DNA of 64,000 bases from positions 239,397 through 303,396 of the forward strand of contig CDMY01000656.1 in the NCBI GenBank assembly GCA_001179505.1, read 5' to 3'. How positions within the stretch are numbered: the stretch's first letter is position 1; every line of letters starts with the position of its first letter. Shown one piece after another: positions 47,151 through 58,234 of the stretch. The DNA is from Vitrella brassicaformis. Its lineage: Eukaryota > Sar > Vitrellaceae. A program made the translations under genes and the position numbers. The notes below the pieces were generated by a model. It was not told where the DNA came from, made no database searches, and saw only the letters and a list, made by a program, of their open reading frames with translations.

Positions 47151-49761
47151 TGTGTGGATGTGTGCAGATTTCCACAACTTTCGGGAGGGTTTGAGGATAA
47201 TGGACACATACGACTGCTGGGTGCTGCCCGTCACGCAAAGCAAGAAGGCCACCTTCGCCAGGGAGCAGAGCGACCCCCAACGCACCAGACAAATCGCCAT
47301 ATTCGGCACTCAGTGAGCACCTACCTACCCATGACACACAACACAAAGCCCACACATACGTGCTGCGCATCTGTGTGTGGGTGTGGGTGTGTGCAGGCGA
47401 GCTCGTGAGGGCGCCAAGCTGCAGATAATGAGGATCATTGAGAGCCATTGCGAGGGGTATTTCACCAGCAGTACGTGCCACCCATCAATCACATCACACC
47501 GCTCCACCACGCACACGATTTGTTTTCTCTCTGTATCTCTCTCTGTGTGTGTGTGTACGTGTGTGTGTGTACGTGTCTTGTTTGTCGCTGATCAGGTTTG
47601 CCGCACCTCTACCAGCATGACGCCACTGACGGCTTCGCCATCGACACACTCAGACTCACCCCAGAGTGAGTCGATGGCATGACCCGCCACACACGACACA
47701 ACACAACACATGACTGTCCCTATGTGTCGGTGTGTGTCAGCATCAAATCGTACCTCCTGAGCCGCGGCAGGACGGCTGAGCGCATCAGCCGGGCGGCGGG
47801 CGGCATCTTCCAGATCGTGAGCAGCCACGCCTTCCTGGCGGGCACCCGGCGCGAGCGGCAGCTGATGCACGAGTACCTCCAGATACAAATGGCCATGAAG
47901 CGGCATGCCAACATCCGACAGCAATTCAATGTCGACACACGGTGAGTAGTGCTCTTGTCTTGTGAGGCTGGGGGCGGAGTATCATCTGGCAGATGTGCCT
48001 GTGTGGGTGTGGGTGTGGGTGTGCAGGGACGATGTGACTGTGGTGCCTTGGGGGGAGGGCGGGCGGGGCGGCGGTGACCCCATTGCACTCTGTCAGAAGG
48101 TAGCCGACAAGAGCAAGACTTTCTGTGCCGTAGGGGATGCCTGGTACGCCCGCCCCTCAATAATCAGCCACACACCATCCCCCACTCACTTAGTCGTTGT
48201 GTGTCGTTTTTTCAGCATGATGGTGTTTGGTGCTGACGCCGCGGAACGGGGCCGTGCTGTGGCCATTCTGGAGGATCGGGTGCCCGAAGACCCACCTGCT
48301 GACGCACAAGACACCAGCGGCAATGGTCATGGTGTTGAGGATGGCGGACCCTCACGTGCACCCAAGGCACCCGCACGATTCCCGGGGTAAGCACGTGCGG
48401 CGACAACAGCACGGCTGTCTTTGTGCATTCCTGTCCGCTCTATTGTGTTGTGTGCAGCCCGACACAGCAGCAGCAGCAGCAGCAGCGGCAGCAGCAGCAG
48501 CAGCGGCAGCAGCAGCAGCGTGACCATAACGATTGGGGTGCGGGCAGCAGTAGTGCCACGGGTGTGGGCGGCGGCGGCGGCGGTGGTGGTGGTATGAATG
48601 GTGGGAATGGTGGGAATGGCGGGCGCGTGTGGGAGGGACAAGACGACGTGGGGCAACAACAGGTGGGGCAGGGTGATCCTTCGCCGCAACACGACACATA
48701 CGGCGGCGGATGGAAGGGTGTTGCGATGCGTATGCGTGTGCGTTCATCGTTGCACACCACACAGGATGGTGGTGGTGGCCACTACCTCCCCCCGTGGCCG
48801 ACGAGCCTCCCAGGCAGACAGGACCAAGTCAGACAGGGACACCGTGTCGCACAGGTGAGGCAGGCAGGCAGAGAGGCAGCCAGGCAGGCAGGCACATACA
48901 TGATTTGGTGGCCTCTTATCCTATATCCTCGTCTGTGTGTGACGTGACAGGATGACTATTATGATGCTGACGATAGCGACGAGTCTCCCCCGCCGGCGTG
49001 TCCCCCTGCCTATCGCGGCCGCCGTCCCGACCTGCCGCCACCCATGCCATCGCCATCGCCAGCACCACCAGCACCAGCACCACAGCCACAGCCACAGCCA
49101 CAGCAACAGCCGCGGGACAACCACAGGCATGGACACACACGTGTCCTGCATTGGAGGGAGGGAGGGAGGAAGCTGTGACATGGAGTGAGTGTGCTTTGTG
49201 TATGTGACGTCAGGGTGCGTGAGTTGGAGGCAGCGTTGCGTCGTGCGAAAGATGAGTTGGCGGCAAAGCGGCAGCAGCACCATGAACTCGCGGACAGGTG
49301 CGTACAAGCCAAAGAGATGGACGTTGCTCATATGGACGTGTGTGTGTTGTGTGTGTGTGTGTGTGTGTGTGGTGCAGCGTTGCGAGGCTGGAAGCCGACA
49401 CTCGTCGCAAGATCAGCCGGGCGGAGGAGGCCAGGGCCCTCCAGGCCCGACTCAACAACATGGCCCGCAACCTCGACATCACCAACCCACTCAAGTAAAC
49501 CATTCACCCCGCACCACCCCACACCACCCCAGACACAGCCATTCTCCCTCTCCCTCTCTTTCGCTCAGCTACACTCGGGCCCATGTGCAAAACGCCTGCA
49601 CGATCACCGAGCTGCATGACCTGAACGACGAGCTCAAGGCGGCTATCGAGACGGCTGACCGGCGGATCGATGCGGCTGAGACGGCGGCCAACGGCTGGCG
49701 GGATGAGCGCCATCGGCTGGACGGACTCCTGCGCACCATCACACAGCGACTGGATGACTGA
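44860..49761 (+). CDS. Multi-domain protein with KH-like repeats, polyQ and C-terminal coiled coil
   Basis: Twenty-two exons: 44860-44992, 45086-45253, 45356-45506, 45564-45697, 45735-45898, 45970-46094, 46197-46316, 46390-46515, 46584-46735, 46842-47027, 47168-47312, 47397-47470, 47596-47665, 47741-47941, 48027-48143, 48216-48386, 48458-48854, 48951-49126, 49214-49297, 49378-49494 and 49569-49761 (the short border near 45697 was set by phase). Two segments match each other and resemble KH domains: IARAAGGIIEVLSGLVVMAG and ISRAAGGIFQIVSSHAFLAG, each followed by a helix ending REYLNFW or HEYLQIQ. A third candidate is RVEKSTGVSLAVN plus RATGSPAQLKRAEGFIK. Exon 17 encodes polyQ/R then polyG; exon 18 is proline-rich; the last three exons form a coiled coil (RVRELEAALRRAKDELAAK). 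Introns after 44992 and 49126 use GC donors. An RNA-binding role is inferred only from the KH resemblance. Confidence 0.7.
48458..48520 (+). repeat. CAG/CGG trinucleotide repeat encoding polyglutamine
   Basis: In-frame CAG runs interrupted by CGG inside exon 17 of the KH-like gene give Q7-R-Q5-R-Q4. Confidence 0.85.
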
Positions 49762-50422
49762 ATGGGGTCAACTGACGCACAAAGACACTGAGAGGGGGGA
49801 GATAGATATGGGGGCGGGAGTCAGGGAGTTGCGCCAGATTGCGTCTCGCTCGGCTGTGTCCTTTCTTGCCGTCAGTCACGCCCATCCCACTATTTGACGC
49901 TGCCGCTCTCAAATAGTGGGATGGGTCCCACAGACGGACAGAGAGGAAGGCCCTTGCGTGGCGTGGGTGAGTGGATGGAGGTTGCGTGTACACACATACA
50001 TACATTCATATGGCTTGGACAAACTGATTCATTATGATGGCCATGATGATGGCAGATCAACTGCAGAGCCGAAAGAATGTTGTTTCCGAATTGATGTGTT
50101 AAGCCATCCAGGTGAAGTCACATTCGCCCGTCATTCATTGTACAGGTTCGGTTCGTCCCCCTCTCGTCGCAGCTGTACTGTGTGGACACTGAAAAACAGA
50201 GAGCCTGCAGCCAGCCTCCACAGTAGTGGATGGCCCGTCTAGCAAGCCAACAGCTGCTGACAAAACCGATTGCCACATGGTGACTAGAGAACACTCAGTA
50301 CAGCTATGCACGGTGATGAATGCTTACATACTTACACACCCTCTCCCCCCCTCCCGCCATCCCTCCCTCCCTCCTTCCCTCCCTCCCTCCCCCACCCGCC
50401 CCCCTCTGTGTGTGGTATGTCG
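49762..50422. other. Convergent intergenic region with a perfect hairpin
   Basis: This lies between the KH-like gene and the intronless membrane-protein gene. It holds a 17-bp perfect inverted repeat at 49881-49925 and a CCCTCC-rich tract at 50340-50400. No coding exon was seen. Confidence 0.5.
49881..49925. ncRNA. Perfect 17-bp stem-loop, possible structured RNA or 3'-end element
   Basis: The left arm CCCATCCCACTATTTGA (49881-49897) is exactly complementary to the right arm at 49909-49925, with an 11-base GC-rich loop. It sits 120 bases after the KH-like stop codon. It could be a 3'-UTR structure, a small-RNA precursor or a remnant of a mobile element; transcription is not shown. Confidence 0.4.
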
Positions 50423-52105
50423 TCATGTGAGGCTGACAGCAGGCCCGGCACCCGTCGCTCGTCTGTGGTCGTCGTCGTCATCATCCTCCGGTAGCTCTGT
50501 GTACTCCTCTATCGGCCCCTGTGATGGTGTCCCATTACGCGCCTGCACCTGCATCTGCTGTGATTGTGTCTGTGGGGGCGGCAGGGATGCTCGCGCGTTG
50601 GTCCTCTTCTGTTGCTGTTGCTGTTGGTGCCGCTGCTGGTCCGGCGGGAGGGCGGGTGGTGTGGGTGGTGGCTTGATGGTGCCGAAGAGCTGCATCGTGG
50701 CCTTGAATATCTTCTGGCTGCCCCTTATGGCCGGCAGCTGCAACCCCAGGATGAGAAACAGCTTCACGCGGTACTTGAGGGGCAGCCGCCATGACGACTC
50801 GAACAGCCCGTCGATGAGCGCATATGCCACCCAGTACTCCAGCCACCGTGTTTGGGCGCTGTACGTCTGCCCCTCTAGGATGGACAGGGTGCGGTAGATG
50901 GGGTACAGGGTGCCCAGGATGAGGCAGCCGTAGTAGATGAGTGGGTAGACCGTCCAGAAGAAGATGAAGGCCAGGAAGAGCTGCACCCACCCCGTGCGGA
51001 CCACCTCGACCGCCCAGCTGATCTGCAGCGGCACCAGCATCCGCAGACCCGACGCCATGAAGTCGCCCACATTGTCAAACAACACCTCAGCAGGGCTCGG
51101 CCCGCCCCCGCCCGACCCGCCCCTTATCCGTACAAACGTGTCAATGGTCAGGGTGAGCGCCTTGGCGATCGACCGCAGCAGCAGGTGGTCGTTGAAGAGC
51201 ACCGATATCAGCAGCACCAGATGGAAGACGATCTCCACGTCCTGCCACACCGTCATGCGGTCCACCAGACGCCCCACAAAGGGAATCGTCTCCACCAGCA
51301 ATATCGACCGGGATACCGCCCAAAACACCAGCGCATAGTAGATGTCCCGAGAGCTGGGCGCCGTGGCGGGGGCAGTGGATGTTGCTGCCTTGTTGAGCCT
51401 GGCAGGCGTGCTCATGCGGCCTCTCAGGATGCCCAGCGGCGATGACTGTGGTGATCTCTGAGGGGCTGGAGTGGTTGGGGCCGGGGGCGCTCTCAGGAGC
51501 GCCTGTGTCGACAGCACGGCCGGCATAAGCACTGTGGCGAGCAGCGATGCGGCCGGGCGGATGTAGACGAGTGATTGTGGCGGCAGACCGAACCGCAGCA
51601 GCATCCAGAACAGCAGGCAGGTGATATAGGGCGCCATAGTGATGAGCAGGTGCAGCAGCCGCTGGACGAAGCCCCGCCGCCAGCAGTAGAAGAAGACGGC
51701 CGTCACGCCCATCGCGAGAAAGGTCATGTTGCGCGTGCGCGGGTCCATCTCCCTGAAGGTGAGGACGATTCGCGTGACGAGCGGCTGTATGTAGGGGTAC
51801 ACCCATCTGGCGAAGTAGAAGACCACCTTAAGCAGCGACAGCAGTGCCGTCCAGATGGCGGCGAGCGCCTCGGCGCCCTCTCTGAAGGCCACTTGTATGT
51901 TGAACCACAGCTCGTGGACGGCATCTTGGAATAGCAGCGGTGTGAAGCCCGCGTCATCCGGGAAGGGGAAGAAGGACACGGTGTCGACGAGAGGGATATC
52001 GGCGTCCTTGTGCATCAGCCCGCCTGCGTTCAAGTCGTCCATGTCGGGAGCCTCAGGCGCAGCAGCATCGGAAGAAGGGAAGTCGGTTGTGAAAGCCTCC
52101 TCCAT
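50423..52105 (-). CDS. Intronless multi-pass membrane protein with TB2/DP1/HVA22 (REEP-like) domain
   Basis: A single exon of 560 residues, unusual beside its intron-rich neighbours. The start at 52105 (MEEAFTTDFPSSDAAAPEAP) is the last Met before the conserved part; the frame is open further upstream. An acidic N-terminus is followed by several hydrophobic segments (MTFLAMGVTAVFFYCW, LHLLITMAPYITCLLFWMLL, VFHLVLLISVLFNDHLLL). Then comes a TB2/DP1/HVA22-like block: YPLIYYGCLILGTLYPIYRT, then RWLEYWVAYALIDGLFE. In REEP/Yop1/HVA22 proteins this domain makes hairpins that shape tubular ER. The C-terminus is proline/glutamine-rich and ends with an acidic D6 run. The additional N-terminal membrane segments are beyond the usual short HVA22 protein. 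An ER location is inferred. Confidence 0.75.
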   Translation of the reverse strand: MEEAFTTDFPSSDAAAPEAPDMDDLNAGGLMHKDADIPLVDTVSFFPFPDDAGFTPLLFQDAVHELWFNIQVAFREGAEALAAIWTALLSLLKVVFYFARWVYPYIQPLVTRIVLTFREMDPRTRNMTFLAMGVTAVFFYCWRRGFVQRLLHLLITMAPYITCLLFWMLLRFGLPPQSLVYIRPAASLLATVLMPAVLSTQALLRAPPAPTTPAPQRSPQSSPLGILRGRMSTPARLNKAATSTAPATAPSSRDIYYALVFWAVSRSILLVETIPFVGRLVDRMTVWQDVEIVFHLVLLISVLFNDHLLLRSIAKALTLTIDTFVRIRGGSGGGGPSPAEVLFDNVGDFMASGLRMLVPLQISWAVEVVRTGWVQLFLAFIFFWTVYPLIYYGCLILGTLYPIYRTLSILEGQTYSAQTRWLEYWVAYALIDGLFESSWRLPLKYRVKLFLILGLQLPAIRGSQKIFKATMQLFGTIKPPPTPPALPPDQQRHQQQQQQKRTNARASLPPPQTQSQQMQVQARNGTPSQGPIEEYTELPEDDDDDDHRRATGAGPAVSLT

Positions 52106-52501
52106 GGTAAGGTGTAGATGTCGGCCTATGGCGTTGTTGACTTTGCTTTCCTTTCGCCGATTTTCCTCTTCTTCGCAATCTAAGCTCGCAGACGATCGGG
52201 AGGGAAAAAAGGAAAGGGAGTTGAAGGGAGTTGAAGCAACAGTGAGATCCCCATCGCTCAGTGACAACAGCAGAAGCGTCAGAGGAGGACAGGATGGGTA
52301 CCCACACCGAAAACACGCACTCCCCCATGACTCCATGAGTTTGAAGAGTGGCCCTCTCTGTGTGGTTGCAGACGGAAACCAAGGGCAGGAGGAGTGGGCG
52401 GCAGGTGTGCTCACGGAGGAGGAGAGGACACATGAATTCTCTGTTCTGTGGTGTCTCTTTCTCTCTCCCTCCCCTCATCATCAGAGCCACCACATGGCTT
52501 C
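52106..52501. promoter_or_regulatory. Divergent promoter, TB2/DP1 gene and acidic-protein gene
   Basis: About 400 bases between opposite start codons, containing GGAAAAGGAA-type purine tracts near 52200. No known box was recognised. Confidence 0.4.
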
Positions 52502-54453
52502 ATGCCCTCCGACGAGCTCCGAACGGCCCTTTGGGCCTACATTCATGGGGGAGAGCTGCAAGACACGGGACATGCCGACCGACTGGCGGCCGAGAGAGAG
52601 AGGCGGGAGAGGGAGGAGCAGCGACAAGAAGGTGGGAATTGACGGCTGTGTTGAAACCATGGTCCCGCTGATGCTTTCTGACGGCATGCCCTCTTCCATG
52701 CAGCTGATTCGCTGGCAGCCGACGGAGCTGCCCTTGACGGAGAAGCAGCAAGCAGACAGGGGGAGCACGGCCACGAGATGGCACAAGAGGAAGGTCTGCA
52801 AGTGAAACACCGCGAGAACACAGGCGGGGATGGCATCCATCGGCCGCTGTATGCAGGAGAAAGAGCTGCAGACGTGGGACTAGAGGAGGGAGGGGAGGGC
52901 GAGCGCGATAACGAAGAGGACAAACGAGAGGCAGGTACGTCTAAGTATCATGTTATTAAGGCATCCACGACTGCTATCCATGCCGCCTGCCTTTCTTTCT
53001 GTCGGCCAGCAGATGAGCAGGATGAGCAGGGAGCAGGGGTGAGGGAGGTGGTAGAGGGAGATCAGCGACAGACAGGTAAGGATGACTCGCAAACAGGAAC
53101 ACATAGACGCTATGCGTAGAGCTTGAAAGTGTGTCTCTGTGGCATCCTCAGCTGAGGAAGGGGAGCATGAAAAAGTAAACACAGGAGAGACAGGGACTCG
53201 TTCGATAGACAAGCCACGTACGTATCAAACAGGCCACGAACGTATGCATGCTGCTGGTATCCCTTAATTGCATGCACTCTTCCGTGCAGGTGGTGCCAGG
53301 AGACGATCGAGCTGCGTTTGACGGAGCAGCAGGGAGGAGAGGAGAGGACAACGGTAACGGCGACGCAGGAGACGGAGGACTGACAACACCCTTGCATGAA
53401 CCAAAAACTCCTGCGCCACAAGTGTGCATGGCACTTCTCGCAGATAGAGAGGCAGACAACACCAACGAGGCCGAGCTCGAGACGGATACCCAGGGGGGAG
53501 ATCGTGCACAGGAAGACCAGCAGCAGAACACTGATGAGCAGCATGTGGAAGACCAGCAGGGTAGGTGAGGGACGGCGCCCTCCTCCCCCGCAGGCACAGA
53601 CAGGTATGCACCCTCCCCATCTCTTCCGTGCGGCAGGCGAGAGCAAAGAGGGCGAGACAGGCAGCAAGGGAGGCGGTGGACAGGCCAGCCCAGGCGACGA
53701 GAACCAGATAGAGAGCACTGACCAGCACTTGGAGCAGCATGTGACTGGTCAGCAGGGCGGGGCGCTGGATACACCAACACCCAGCGGCATAGACATTGAT
53801 TGATACTCAGTTCCCTCCTCCCTCGTGCTGGTGTCTCTCCGTGTTGGCAGGGTCCCTCGGCGGACAGCAGCCGGCGCCTACAACACGTGTTGCCCCTGCA
53901 GTGATCTCGCACCAGTACTATGCCCACCCGATTCCCCGCGCAGGACCTCACTTAACCATGATTCCCGTAGGCTGCTGCACTGCAGTCACATGGACCTATC
54001 TATCCATTACTGTGCTGTTGTCTGGTCTGCATGATGCAGCTCCAGCACGTTGTGGGTTTCCCTCCTCCCCCATATGTGGTCGGCGGCCGTCCTGTCTTTC
54101 CTCTGGTCCACAAGAAGCCGTTCCACCACTATCGTCTGGTCGGTCTGTGCAAAAGGAAAGACCCACACACGCAGGCAGAGTTGTTGGCCGGTTACGTGTT
54201 TTGCTTGTATTATCTATCCACAGGCTGTCGGCCAGACGGGCACCATCCCGACGTACGCGGGCGTCACACAGCCGGCCATTCCCAGACGTACGTGGGTGGC
54301 CACACATGCACACGCAATCATTGTGCAATCAATGCTTGCCTGTCTGTCTGTCTGTCTGGCTGTCTGTCTGGCTGTCTGTCTGTCTGTCTGTCTGCTCTCT
54401 TCATCCCTGCAGGCAAGTCGACAAAGAAAAGCTGCGGCTGCTCTCTGTGGTGA
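52502..54453 (+). CDS. Acidic, E/Q/G-rich protein with proline-rich C-terminus, unknown
   Basis: Multi-exon model assembled by phase: start at 52502 (MPSDELRTALWAYIHGGEL), then pieces beginning near 52704, 52823, 53012, 53155, 53301, 53638, 53852, 54036, 54225 and 54415. The N-terminal half is charged and low in complexity. An alanine/glycine-aspartate block is repeated: AADGAALDGEAASRQG and DDRAAFDGAAGRRG. If the donor at about 53745 is used the protein continues into a proline/histidine-rich part (HVVGFPPPPYVVGGRP) and ends CGCSLW; without it the protein stops at 53803. The opposite strand also shows hydrophobic frames over the same exons, but the splice borders favour the plus strand. The function is unknown. 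Confidence 0.5.
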
Positions 54454-54757
54454 TGTGTGGTGCGGTCGGTGTGCCACACTCTTTCTGCCCGGTGATCCAT
54501 ATGTACTTTGGATTGGGAGCACTGGCGTGTAGTGAGTGAGCTTGAGCCTTTGGACACTGAAGCATAGGATAGATAGGTTGTGGGCGATATACAATAGGTG
54601 GGTGCTGTGGCGTTGTTATTTTTGACGTACACATACATCAGGCAGCCCCCGTCCGTCCGCCAATCTGTACAGCTACTCCGTCAGGCATCGACACTCGTAC
54701 ACACACACACACACTCACACACATGCAGCTATGCTGTGCAGCACACGAACGCGTCAG
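54454..54757. other. Convergent 3' intergenic stretch
   Basis: About 300 bases with (CA)n near 54697-54722. It may include a short terminal exon of the minus-strand gene near 54716. Confidence 0.35.
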
Positions 54758-56603
54758 CTAAGAATGGCCCCACTGCCCGTCTGCTATCAATGAATGATCC
54801 ACCACACACAGAAGGCGGCCTGATAGACCCCACCACCACCACCACCACCACCCAGACACACCCACCTTCTCCTCACCACCCAACGCCTCCTGGATGTCCA
54901 CCCTATCCAGCTTGATGGGCATCTTGTCGGCCAGCAGCCGCCCGGCAGCACCACCCATTTCGCTCCGGATAGACAGCTCTGAGGCCTTCGGGAACGGCTG
55001 GAGGTGTGTGATGATGGCGGGGTGGGGCGATGGGGTGTTGGCGGGGGGCTGCAAGTCAGAGGCATTCCCGACCTCCACCGCCGTGGCCCAGTCGAATGAA
55101 ATGCTCGATGCGATGTCGATGGCCGCTGGGCTGGGGTTGGTGTGCGGGTCGGTGAGGCCGTGCTGATTGGAGATGTACTGCACCAATGTGGCCTTGCGTG
55201 CCAGCTGCTGCATCATGGTCTTGAATGCGGGTGAGGGGCGGGAGGGGAAATAGGTGTCGTAGAAGATGGAGAGGTCGAGATCGAAAGGCCGGTTGTGGGG
55301 AGAGTGAGTTGAGCGTCCGATCGGCAGCAGGTGACGACCAGCCGGTCCAGGGCCAGCAGGACGGGCAATGTGAGGCGGCTGATGCCGTCGTGGGCAGCAA
55401 AGTGCACGTGCAGCTGCTGAAGCAACTGTCGGCAGCCACGCGTCAGCAGCACCTCCTGAAGGAAAGAGCACAGCAATTGGAGAGGTCACAAAATGACCCA
55501 CATCCCCCACTGTACATGTGTGTGCGTTGTGGTCACCTGAAGCCTGTCGATGCCCGCCGGATCGTCACCTTCCACCAGGATGGTGCCGATGCGCTCTAAG
55601 TTGCTAAGTGGCCCTCCCTGCTGCCCAGCAGATGCCTCAGGGACCCCCTCAAACACACGCGCCCACCCCTCACCCCCCAACGCCCCGTCGACGTGCTACA
55701 GCGAGCGGGACGAGCTGATGATCTGGCCAAAGCTGTCGGGGTGCCATACTTCCTGCCGCACGATGGCGAGCGAGGGCATCCGCCAGCCCCGGTCGGCCAG
55801 CCCCTGATGCTCGCGGGTCAGACCGGCGATGGTGGTGAGCGCGTGGAGGGTGGGGGGCGGATCGAGAGGATCGGGTTGATGAGTCCTCGGAACGGCCTGC
55901 CTCAGCGAGTCGGTCAGCCGAACGCCTTTTTCGATGGTCATGGTCTGCAGGGTCCCGCCGCCCATGTTGGCTGCACGTCGGCCGGCAACGTGGCCCTCCA
56001 CCATGGCCACGAACACGTCCAGACACCACATGGGGAAGCCGTAGGCAAATCGGCCGAAGGGGTAGCAAAGAACGACATGCGTCAGCTTCGTCAGGTATGT
56101 CGCCCATTCGGTGACCAAACCGATGGTGGTCCTCTCCCAAAACGACCGCTCGTCTTTGTCGGCCGCGCTGATGGTGAGGTGGTGCTGCTTGCGGGCGGCG
56201 TTCTGCCACGTCAGGGGCGGCAACTGCAGCTGCGTGAGCAGAGGAATGGGTAGGAAGGCCATGACGATGCTGAGGAGACCGGCCTGCACACACCACACAG
56301 CACGCGGGACGGTAAGAGATATGCTTCAGGGTGTGCATGCCCTCAGTGCGTCGGGGCCACACTCACCGTGTCAGCGATTTGTTGCCGAAGGTTGCTCTCC
56401 CTATCCTGACGTCGCTGCCGCTCCTCATTACTCTCACCACCACCAGCAGCAGATGCACACGCAGTCGAAGCCGCAGCAGCAGCCGGCGCGTGCACGGCCT
56501 GCACCCATACACCCAACACACATAAACACAGCCAACACCCGCTGGTGAAATGCGCCAGTGCAAGCGGTGGTCTGATGCGCCTCACCTGTCTACCCTCCTC
56601 CAT
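54758..56603 (-). CDS. Unrecognised protein, helical with hydrophobic segment
   Basis: Exons: 56603-56586, 56498-56367, 56283-55750, 55695-55537, 55455-55339, 55219-54877; the 3' end is not settled, and a read-through frame stops at 54758. The reading depends on a 54-base intron (55696-55749) whose AG is the TAG that would otherwise stop the frame. A short alanine-rich N-terminus precedes a hydrophobic start (AGLLSIVMAFLPIPLLTQL) and aromatic-rich sequence (LCYPFGRFAYGFPMWCLDVF). Further on are GGPLSNLERIGTILVEGDD and an alpha-helical block (GCRQLLQQLHVHFAAHDG) that suggest a helical-repeat protein. No family could be named. Confidence 0.5.
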
Positions 56604-57035
56604 GGCTAGATGTAGAACTGATGCAGCGGATTGGCCTCTGTCCGCTGCGATGAGAACAAACTCCAAAGGCTTCTCTGAGGCGGCGGCTACTTAAGCGATG
56701 CTCTCAGTCCCTCCCTGATGCACAAACACACACATCACAATCAGCACATGAATGGCGAACTCCAGGACGGACGCTCGAATGCTTCTCACTCCCTGCGAGG
56801 CGTACCAGGCACAATGCGGGACCTCGGGCGCCCTTCGATGCTCCCCCCCCGCCAGCCCCGATCTTGCGAGCTCAAGATGTTGGCGTCTTTCGCGGACGGC
56901 AGGGTCTCTATGAGAGGCTATACCATCCCTCTTGGCAGATCGCGGCTCTGCTGTGTGTTTTCTTCTTCACTCGATCCATCGGAATGGACCGTCCTACCCA
57001 CGCACAGGCCCCCGCGACTGTCTGCCCGTCGTCAG
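56604..57035. other. Intergenic region between two minus-strand genes
   Basis: About 430 bases. A plus-strand open frame crosses it but shows no splice or family signals; it is regarded as non-coding. Confidence 0.4.
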
Positions 57036-58234
57036 CTACAGACCAGCAATCGCCTCAGCATTGTAGTGGATGTAGAACCGCCTTAACCTACTCCTCTCTT
57101 CGCCCGCTGTCAGCCATCCGTCGAGAGCCTCGATAAAGGCCAGCACGTCACCATCGACCACCGTCTTGTCCCCATCGCCGTTGAGCGATGTTCGGATGAA
57201 TGCCGGTAGGTAGGAAAGAGGAACACCCATCCCCCCACAGCGGCTCAGCTTGGGGGCATCCGCAGCACGCTCAAGGCCAGCATGACGCCACTCTGACGGC
57301 CGGAAGACGTTTGTCAGGGCGAGGGTGCAGTCGATCTTGGCGGTCCGCACGTTGGCCTGCAGCTCCGGGTGGCCGTGTGGGTGTCGGCGGCAGTAGAGCT
57401 TGGCTATCGCACCGGCAGAAGTGCGGTCGTTCAGGCGCAGAGGGTAGCCCCACACGATGGTCGATGTGTCGTCGCCCGCCCCATCCAGGAAGCCCCTGAG
57501 CGCCCCAGCATCCAGGCAACCGCCAGCCTCTCTCGCCAGCAGGGCCACAAAGCCATCAACTACTGTGGCGGCACCTCGGCAGGAATCGAAGTCGAAATAG
57601 AGCAGGACGCGGGTCGACCGAAGGTATGAGGGGTCTCTGGCATTCACGTCGCCGCGTAGCACGTCGTGAGGCTGCCGGGGAGGTCATCGAGGGGCAGAAT
57701 GGTTGGGAGAAGGCTGGCAGGGGCCGAGGGGATGAACGAAGTGACCAGACGCTGGTCGTCTGAGACCGTGATGCGCCTCACGAAAGGGCCGCATTTGGTC
57801 TGGATCAGCTCATACTGCCGGGCGGCAAGCAGGGACATCTCCGTGGTCCTCAGTTGCAGCTTGAGCCCTTCGTCCATCGCATCGATGTCGTCATCCGTGA
57901 TGGTCAAAGGCAGCGCATCGATGTCACCCGTCCGATGAAGCATCGCCAAGTAGCCAGACCATCGCTGCAGGCTCCTCTGCCTCTGGCGGTCCCGCAGCAG
58001 GCAGTAGACCACAAAAGTAATGTTGGCATGCCGCTGGACGCCGAAGCCGAGTGTGTTGCTGTCTTCGTCTTGGTTGAAAGCATCAATGATTTGCCTCAGC
58101 TCGGTCTCTGGCGCAATTCCGGTGCGGTAGTCTTGGCGAGCGACAGTTCGGAGCGTTGCGATGGAGTCAATCGGCAACAGCGCCAACACGGGAGTCTTCA
58201 GCACTTGAAGAATGTCAGCCAGAGTCATCGCCAT
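57036..58234 (-). CDS. Unrecognised 374-residue protein
   Basis: Two exons, 58234-57746 and 57671-57036, joined by a pyrimidine-rich 74-base intron with a GTCACT donor. Without that intron the first frame stops at 57644 and overlaps the second by 19 bases, so the alternative is two overlapping frames or a frameshift. The protein starts MAMTLADILQVLKTPVLALL and is mixed alpha/beta; it contains LLYFDFDSCRGAATVVDGFV and DGDVLAFIEALDGWL. No signal peptide or membrane span. The start codon is 177 bases from that of family gene B on the other strand. The function is unknown. Confidence 0.5.

Noticed and set aside
48440-48760. Minus-strand open frame opposite the polyQ exon
   Set aside because: Poly-C/poly-P antisense of the CAG and GGT repeats; no start context or splice support.
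53110-53951. Hydrophobic minus-strand frames suggesting a multi-pass membrane protein
   Set aside because: The splice borders and phase continuity favour the plus-strand acidic protein; hydrophobic antisense of E/Q-rich codons is expected.
55220-55338. Apparent frameshift in the gene at 54758-56603
   Set aside because: A GTCGTC to TTCAAG intron in phase 0 removes the conflict, so no mutation need be assumed.
57644-57662. Overlapping frames suggesting a programmed frameshift
   Set aside because: A phase-correct pyrimidine-rich intron at 57672-57745 explains the frame change more simply.
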